Positions 58,073 to 64,000 of a stretch of 64,000 bases of DNA are shown here, piece by piece. This DNA comes from Acanthochlamys bracteata. Taxonomy: Eukaryota > Streptophyta > Magnoliopsida > Pandanales > Velloziaceae. The DNA is taken from the NCBI GenBank assembly GCA_019914995.1, contig CM034131.1, forward strand, positions 5,054,501 through 5,118,500, given 5' to 3'. Made by a program: the position numbers and the translations under genes. The first letter of the stretch is position 1. Each line of letters begins with the position of its first letter. Under the pieces are notes generated by a model. That model was not told the DNA's origin. It did no database searches and saw nothing but the letters and a program-made list of their open reading frames with translations.

Positions 58073-60056
58073 AGATGAAGTATCACATTCAACATTTAAA
58101 CACGCCATAACATTCTTTTCTGCTGCCAACTTCTGGTTCATATTCAATGAATTAACCTTTGTGTTGTTGTTCTATTTTCAAAGAAAAAGTCCACAAATCC
58201 AAATTTGTAATTTTCACCTTATGTAGGTATCAAGATGTAACTTTCTGGAGTTTTTCTTGTAAATGGAATTCATTAATTTATTTGTTGACGTGAACGTAAG
58301 GTGAAAAATACACTACGAGAAGAGAGAAAAAAATCCTGCAATAGTTTAGCAATAAATATACTTCTGTTGCTTTCAGTAACAGTATTTACTGTCATATCTT
58401 CTTCTCATATCTAACTAGTCACAGTTCTTTAGTATTGCCATTTAATGTTTGGTAGATATTTATGAGCTTGTGCTTAATCAACTGTGTTGTAGGATTCTAA
58501 TGGCAAATGATACTTCAAGTAGATATCAAACTCGTTGGTTCCTGCTACCTTTTCTTATGATTTTTCTGTTGCTCTTTTCCCTCAAAGTAGAATAGAGTGA
58601 AAATGAACTTTGTGGAAGGTTATGAAATAGTATTAAGCAGACATGTCAATAATCTTGGTTTCTTTTTCATCTTGCAGGATATTACTTTTCCTGATACTAA
58701 GATGTTGTGTGCAGCCAGGAATTCCATTCCACATCCTTGAACTGGTGCCAGATTCGTCGAAGGATCAGTGATGCAGAGCAAAATTGTCTCATTCAAAAGT
58801 GTTCCACTAATTGCAGTCCCAAAAATCGCAGTCATTGGTCAATAGACAATTCTGAAGAATGAAAAGTGGAAAAGCAATAGCCGTTAAATTTCCAAGGATT
58901 AAAAGTTTGCCTTGTATACTACAGATATTGCTAACACATCCTCAATGAGGGTTTGATTATTTCAAGATGCATTTTCCACTTTGGTATAATAGGAATATGA
59001 TTGTGTGCATCCTAAAATTATTACGCAGGATGTTATCTACCTGCTGTACAGGTTTGATGATTTCCATATACAAATTGAAACATTGAGGGTGTGATTTCTT
59101 TTTACACTAACAATTCACTTCCTTTTATTAAAAAATCACTTCCAGCTCACTTTCAATTACACAAAAGAACACAAAAAAATCATTTCCAGTTCATTTTATC
59201 CTACAAGAAAATATAAAAACTAAAATCACTTTCAACAATACTATTTATAATAACTCACTTTCTATTAACTCGCTTTCAACTCAAAAAAACACTTCTTGAA
59301 TGTATAGTTCATCATCTTGGTTTATTTGGCAACTGTATTGCTCTTAGTTGTGTTAACGGATGTCAGTTCATGTACCTCTTCCGAAGGATATCACCCATCC
59401 ATTCAGGGGCAACTATGTTACCTGTAATGCCTGTCAGCAGAATAAAGCCAAGTCTTGGTTGCTACTTCCATTCATTTCACTGTCTTTAAAATTGCTTTTG
59501 CCTTCCTAGCCTGGTAACTCCAAATGTTGATGGAAATTGGGTGAGGCTAGTACATGCACAAGTCTCCATACTCATTCCAAATTGACTACCAAGTTTTCCA
59601 CTATATGCAGGTATATAAACTCCAAGAGGTTATTTTAGATTTCAAGTCAGTGTTCAAGACTTCTGCAACGCATTAAATCCTAAAATATGTGGACACAACA
59701 TTCAAATATCAATTTATTATGAATTTGAAGACGAAAGTAGGAGGTCCAATTATCTCTGATTATCTGAACTTTTTTCACTAGACATAGAAATTGAACTACC
59801 CCATCCAGAAGTTACATATTTTTTCTCCCCAAAGTCTTTGTTGGGGTTAACATCGAACAGACCCTCATTTGAAGTCCTACCTGTGTGCAAACAAATTCAG
59901 TGAATATCAGCAAAGTTACGCTTTTGTCTTTGAACGGAACCATTCTTTTGAAAAGTTTGATGAGATGCTTTGACTGCCAGGATCAAGAAAAAAAGGTCAC
60001 AAAAAGTGTTTGATCAGATAAGTGAACTAATCCAGAAGATTATAAACATCTACGGG

Positions 60057-60742
60057 CAAGGTTGTCCGGATCAGAATTTTATGTAAAATCGTTTCGCTTG
60101 TGTAAGATCGTAAAATCGGAAATTTAAGTAAGATCGTAAGATTTTACTTTTTGATAATTTTTTTACAAATTTATTTATTGCTTTTAAAAATTTAAATAAT
60201 ACTTATTAAAATTGCTGAAAATTAAATATATAATTTTTTTTATATTTTATTTTAATGTAATAAATTAATAATATTCATATTTATAGTTCAGATAACTATA
60301 TCATTAACAATTCTTTATATTTATTTAGCTCATTATCATAATATCTTTATATATTATGTCATTATTTATAAATGTACACTTATACCATATTTAAAAAATC
60401 TAATTCCTTATGTAATCAAACAATCCGTCTTTATCGCCTTAAAATAAAGAGAAAAAATATAATTCAAAATACTACCATACAAAAAATATTTTGTTCTAAT
60501 AATAAATCCTTCACAAAATAAACTAAACACAACTGCACACGCTACAAACGAACTCTTTAGCTATTTCAACTTCATTCAAAATCTTCGAGAGCTCTTCTGA
60601 TTCATGAAAATTTTTTATAACTTGAAATCATAAAATCGCAAGTAAAATCGGGATCTTGTATCAAATAGAATCGTTTTGTTGATATAAAATCGTAAAATCG
60701 TAAAATTTTAAAATTTAAATCGGAATTTTAACAACCATGTCC
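60057..60742. mobile_element. Probable non-autonomous DNA transposon rich in TAAAATCG words
   Basis: Left end AAGGTTGTCCGGATCAGAAT; right end ATTTAAATCGGAATTTTAAC followed by AACCATG. GGTTGT at the left is mirrored by ACAACC at the right. Subterminal blocks at both ends are packed with GTAAAATCG / CGTAAAAT words (60090-60145 and 60625-60720). The centre is plain A/T-rich. Target duplication not resolved. Confidence 0.5.
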
Positions 60743-60898
60743 ACAGGTGACGAACTAACAAGACTTCACAAAAAGAAATTGCTCCGAAGATATCAGCTTT
60801 GCACTTGATAATCTGATGCAAAATCACAGACAAAACCTGAGATAGTTACTGAGTTCCGTTATACGTCAATACTTGTGGCTGTAAAAAGATCTAACTAA

Positions 60899-63800
60899 TC
60901 AGGATCCAGAACTACACGTACTGCTAGTTTCGAAAAGCTTGGCTCCATTCTTTTCCCTCCGTACTGCAGTTACTCTGCTTCTGAAACCACCTGAACTACT
61001 CACCTTAAAGATTCCTTCCTTTCTTGATCTTAACTTAGTACTGGACCTTTTACATGACAGGACAAACTCACTTTGCATAATCTTACCTCTTTTGGTTGCC
61101 TCACCGCCATTATCATTGTCAGATTGTTCAGCAGAAGGCAGACTGACTCTGCAAAGATGGCCAAAGTGATGACGAGGATCAATATAACAAAATGATGAAG
61201 ACACAATACCGACAACCTTGGAAGGCTGCACGCTAGTAATAAACTCTTCTAGCTCACTGAAGCAGGAGTGTTCAGAGTAAGTGATTGAGTAAGCAAAGTG
61301 GTGAAACTTCTTGGCAGCAGCTGTCCCAGTTTTACTTATGTTTTTAATGCTATTTGCTCTCCCTCCATCATTAGACGACATTGAATAAGATGAGCCATGA
61401 GAAATATCATTTTCCTGGAAGGGTTTTACACCCCAAGGAAGTCCAGAAGGCATTACTCCAATGGTAGGGTGTATTGTGTTCAGCGCCTCAAGGGTGTCAA
61501 ACGTGAGACTGTATCGAGGTACAGCCCGCACTCTTGTAAGGCATGTCTTTGTTGTGAACACATCATCAAATCCCAGAAGGTGCATTGTTTGCAAACGCTC
61601 TGGCCACACCCATATCTACAAGGAATTATTAAAGTTGTTTACAAGTCCAGACAGTGGCAGCAAGAACATTTGTCTAAAGAAGCAGAATTTAACATTCAGC
61701 AGGGATAATAAATAACTATAGAAAAAGACATTTGGTTTAACTAGCAATATGATGCAATTTTGCATCTCATGGAAATCAATGGGTAAAACAAGTCACATAC
61801 CTTTGTGCTTAAAGCTTCTGCAATACAAACCAATAGATCTTCCTTCCCAAGTGTATCAATACCAATGACGATGTCGTGATCAGGATGCAACTTGATTATA
61901 TCAACTACCTACAATGAGAAAACACTAGAATAATTTACTGCAAACTTAATGTTACGGATAGCAAAGGATAGATTTGTACACTTCATAGTATAATGCTAGA
62001 AAATATATAATTATCCATAGATACTGCTGTGAATTTACTAAGGCAGGACATACCCTCATGATGCTCTAGTTATACTAACATTATGCTTTTCCTATCTACT
62101 GCCACATGAATCTCTTTCTAAAGATGGGCTGAGGAAAGTGGCAGAGTTTTCACACTAGGTAGTTAAATTACTTTCTTATTAAGAAAAAAACTACAAAAAC
62201 TTCAAGTTCAACCAAGTAATCCTTATGGTCAAATAACAGCATGAGAAAAGAAAGAAAAGAAAAGTATAAGACTGAAATGTAAGAGCAAGAGAAAATGAAA
62301 GACAAGTGTCCCATTACTGTCATATCTTTTATGTCAAAGCATTCTGGTCTACAAAAAGAGGGGAAGTATGTAGCCAGTAAGTTGATGTGAATGTTTAGTA
62401 ATAGCAGGAGCTATTCTCTTTCTAGCAATGCAGGAGCAACCTATCTTGCAGGAACACAGCTAGCGTAACCACAACCATTTTGAGATCATTTGATTTTGAT
62501 GGATCTCATACCAAGATGTTGACAAAGCAGTAGTCTCTTACTACTTCATAAGAATGTAATAATACTAAAGCATGCAGATTATATTTTTACTACACTACCT
62601 TTCACTTGCAAATTTAAATTATTTAAGCTTCTGCTCTTGCTAATTAAAAATCATTTGCACCTTTTATGAAGCAACAACTAGTCTTATCATGTGTTAACAG
62701 AAAGCTCACTCCTAGAGTGGAGCATGAATCAGGCCTAAAGGAGAAACAGGTCTGAGGCAAACCTGTTGTGCTGCAACCTTCCGACATGGAAATGAGAATG
62801 AGGGATGACAATAAGTATTATCCACATATAGAACGTCAACTCTGTTCCCTCTAAGAGCCTCATAAAGTGTCTTCTTTGCCATCTGTGACCTCTTGCACCC
62901 TGTTTCCCAACGGAAATCTCCAGTGTATAAAATATAGCCGAATTCTCCTTCAAACAAGTACATCACAGCTCCTGGAAAGCATTCAACACTCAAATAAATA
63001 ATATAATCATCACATTACTGTATCATTAATTAAACTAAAGCTAAGAACTTGAAAAATGGAGACTTACATATGAAATATTAGAAGCCTGAAGGCGAAGAAC
63101 TAAATGGGCTTATCATGTTCAAGTCATAATCACATTCTGCGAAAATTCCCTGCTGTAGACACAACAAAACAGAAAAACCTAACAAGCATCTCACTCTTTC
63201 AGGATATGAACCAACTACTATATTGTTCCCATTCTATATAGTATTGTTCCCATTCTATATAGCAAAATTTAGACATCAATCTTCAAACTTCGGTACTCAT
63301 AAAGAGACACAAATCAAACTTAAGCCAACAGATAACTTGTTTTCATTTCTTTTATTTTTACTTTTTAACTTTTCTCTATTTTTACTTTTTTTACCTTTTC
63401 TCTATTTTTACTTTTTTGCTCTTTTTTTTTCAGTCTCATAACTTGCTTTCGTTTCTTTTCTCCAAAAATGTGACATGAACTAAGCAGCTCTTTTGTATTA
63501 AAAGCTCACTGATTTATATTACTAACCTCCACGAATAGAAAAAAAATCTAAATCCACAATTGTATTAAACAAAATTAAAATGGTACCAAAATCAATAGTT
63601 CAACAGAGTAGACATCGATCTATTTACGAACCAGGGCAATGGTAAGCATCAATAGGAGTGACTCGAATAGTGACGTCATCGCCAGTGGTGGGTGAGGGTA
63701 GTGTTATCTCAGCAGCAATGCCGAGATCAATGGGCCGCAACAGTGACTCATCGAATCCCAGAAATCTTGTCGGGAGCAATCGGGCGGTGATCGGAGAACA

Positions 63801-63923
63801 GAAGAGCAGGCCACGCGTCCACTTGCCGGAAAGCCCACGCGTGTGATCAGCGTGTATGTGCGTCAAGAAGTATGCTTTGCTTCCTTCTCCCCACCGATCA
63901 ATAGACACCAGTCCTCTCTCCAT
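60899..63923 (-). CDS. SNM1/Apollo-type metallo-beta-lactamase/beta-CASP DNA-repair nuclease
   Basis: Family: 5' exonucleases for interstrand-crosslink repair and telomere protection; the plant counterpart I recall is At1g27410. Four exons: 63923-63632, 62971-62763, 61908-61801 and 61615-60899, all GT-AG, summing to 1,326 nt (441 residues) with no frame break. Metal-binding motifs: THIHADHT at 21-28 (H22, H24, D26, H27), HCPG at 95-98 (the Gly codon is split over exons 1 and 2) and TGDFR with D116. DNTYC at 148-152 fits the family's DTTYC motif, followed by the beta-CASP part (VIGIDTLGKEDLL in exon 3). The C-terminal 120 residues are Ser/Lys/Arg-rich and probably nuclear and unstructured. It starts right at the metallo-beta-lactamase domain, as in Apollo and unlike SNM1A, which has a zinc finger. 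All catalytic residues seen are intact. Confidence 0.92.
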
Positions 63924-64000
63924 TAATTGATCGATGAATCAAATGATCAAATGTATAAATTCTAATATCTATTCCTTGATTGATTGTTTTCTTTCGATCG

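Larger units (their letters stand above)
58012..60898. other. Intergenic stretch between kinase copy 2 and the SNM1/Apollo gene
   Basis: No coding pattern of note. Short runs of TCACTTTCAA-like words occur at 59100-59290. A transposon-like segment occupies about 60057-60742. 60743-60898 is probably the 3' UTR of the minus-strand nuclease gene. Confidence 0.4.

Noticed and set aside
1-64000. tRNA, rRNA, snRNA or CRISPR-like arrays
   Set aside because: I looked for cloverleaf arms with conserved A/B boxes, rRNA text and regularly spaced repeats with unique spacers. The regular repeats seen are tandem without spacers, and no RNA gene was recognised by eye; a covariance-model scan would be decisive.

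Overview
This is plant nuclear DNA, most likely from a dicot. Genes are split by GT-AG introns, and the sequence is AT-rich with long non-coding stretches. Protein families include S-domain receptor kinases and an EAR-motif repressor. Much of the space is Ty1/copia retrotransposons, solo LTRs, hAT relics and Tourist-like MITEs. There are no bacterial operons, CRISPR arrays or recognisable RNA genes. All calls come from reading the sequence and remembered family features; no database search was run.

Layout. 1-5.2 kb: non-coding, with two Tourist-like MITEs and a probable CACTA relic. 5.2-8.0 kb: unprocessed, disabled copy of a tRNA(m1G37) methyltransferase (TRM5-type) gene on +. 8.4-9.9 kb: element with about 230-bp terminal inverted repeats. 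12.0-13.2 kb: three-exon gene of the SPEAR/TIE/SPOROCYTELESS-like EAR-repressor family (+), with an apparent one-base problem at its start. 14.4-19.65 kb: decayed copia element (+) split by a 1.6-kb solo LTR. 19.7-22.7 kb: MITE/foldback complex with a near-perfect 155-bp palindrome. 22.7-25.1 kb: hAT transposase relic. 26.9-28.8 kb: intact two-exon CSU1/NOSIP-type RING protein (-). 30.0-32.5 kb: S-domain receptor kinase pseudogene (-). 32.6-39.3 kb: copia element (-) with both LTRs, inserted just upstream of that pseudogene and itself split by a 1.9-kb solo LTR. 42.6-45.0 kb and 55.6-58.0 kb: two intact, intronless S-domain receptor kinases (-). 50.0-52.4 and 52.5-53.5 kb: two further solo LTRs. 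60.9-63.9 kb: intact four-exon SNM1/Apollo-type DNA-repair nuclease (-).

The host genes do not form a pathway. The one gene-family pattern is a same-strand cluster of three At2g19130-like receptor kinases (two intact, one dead), consistent with local duplication and decay. I found no convincing new multi-gene system. The most unusual items are structural: the 336-bp palindrome inside a larger inverted frame, solo LTRs of one class inside two separate copia elements, a 168-bp tandem duplication in the dead kinase, and a TRM5 pseudogene that keeps its intron-exon structure.
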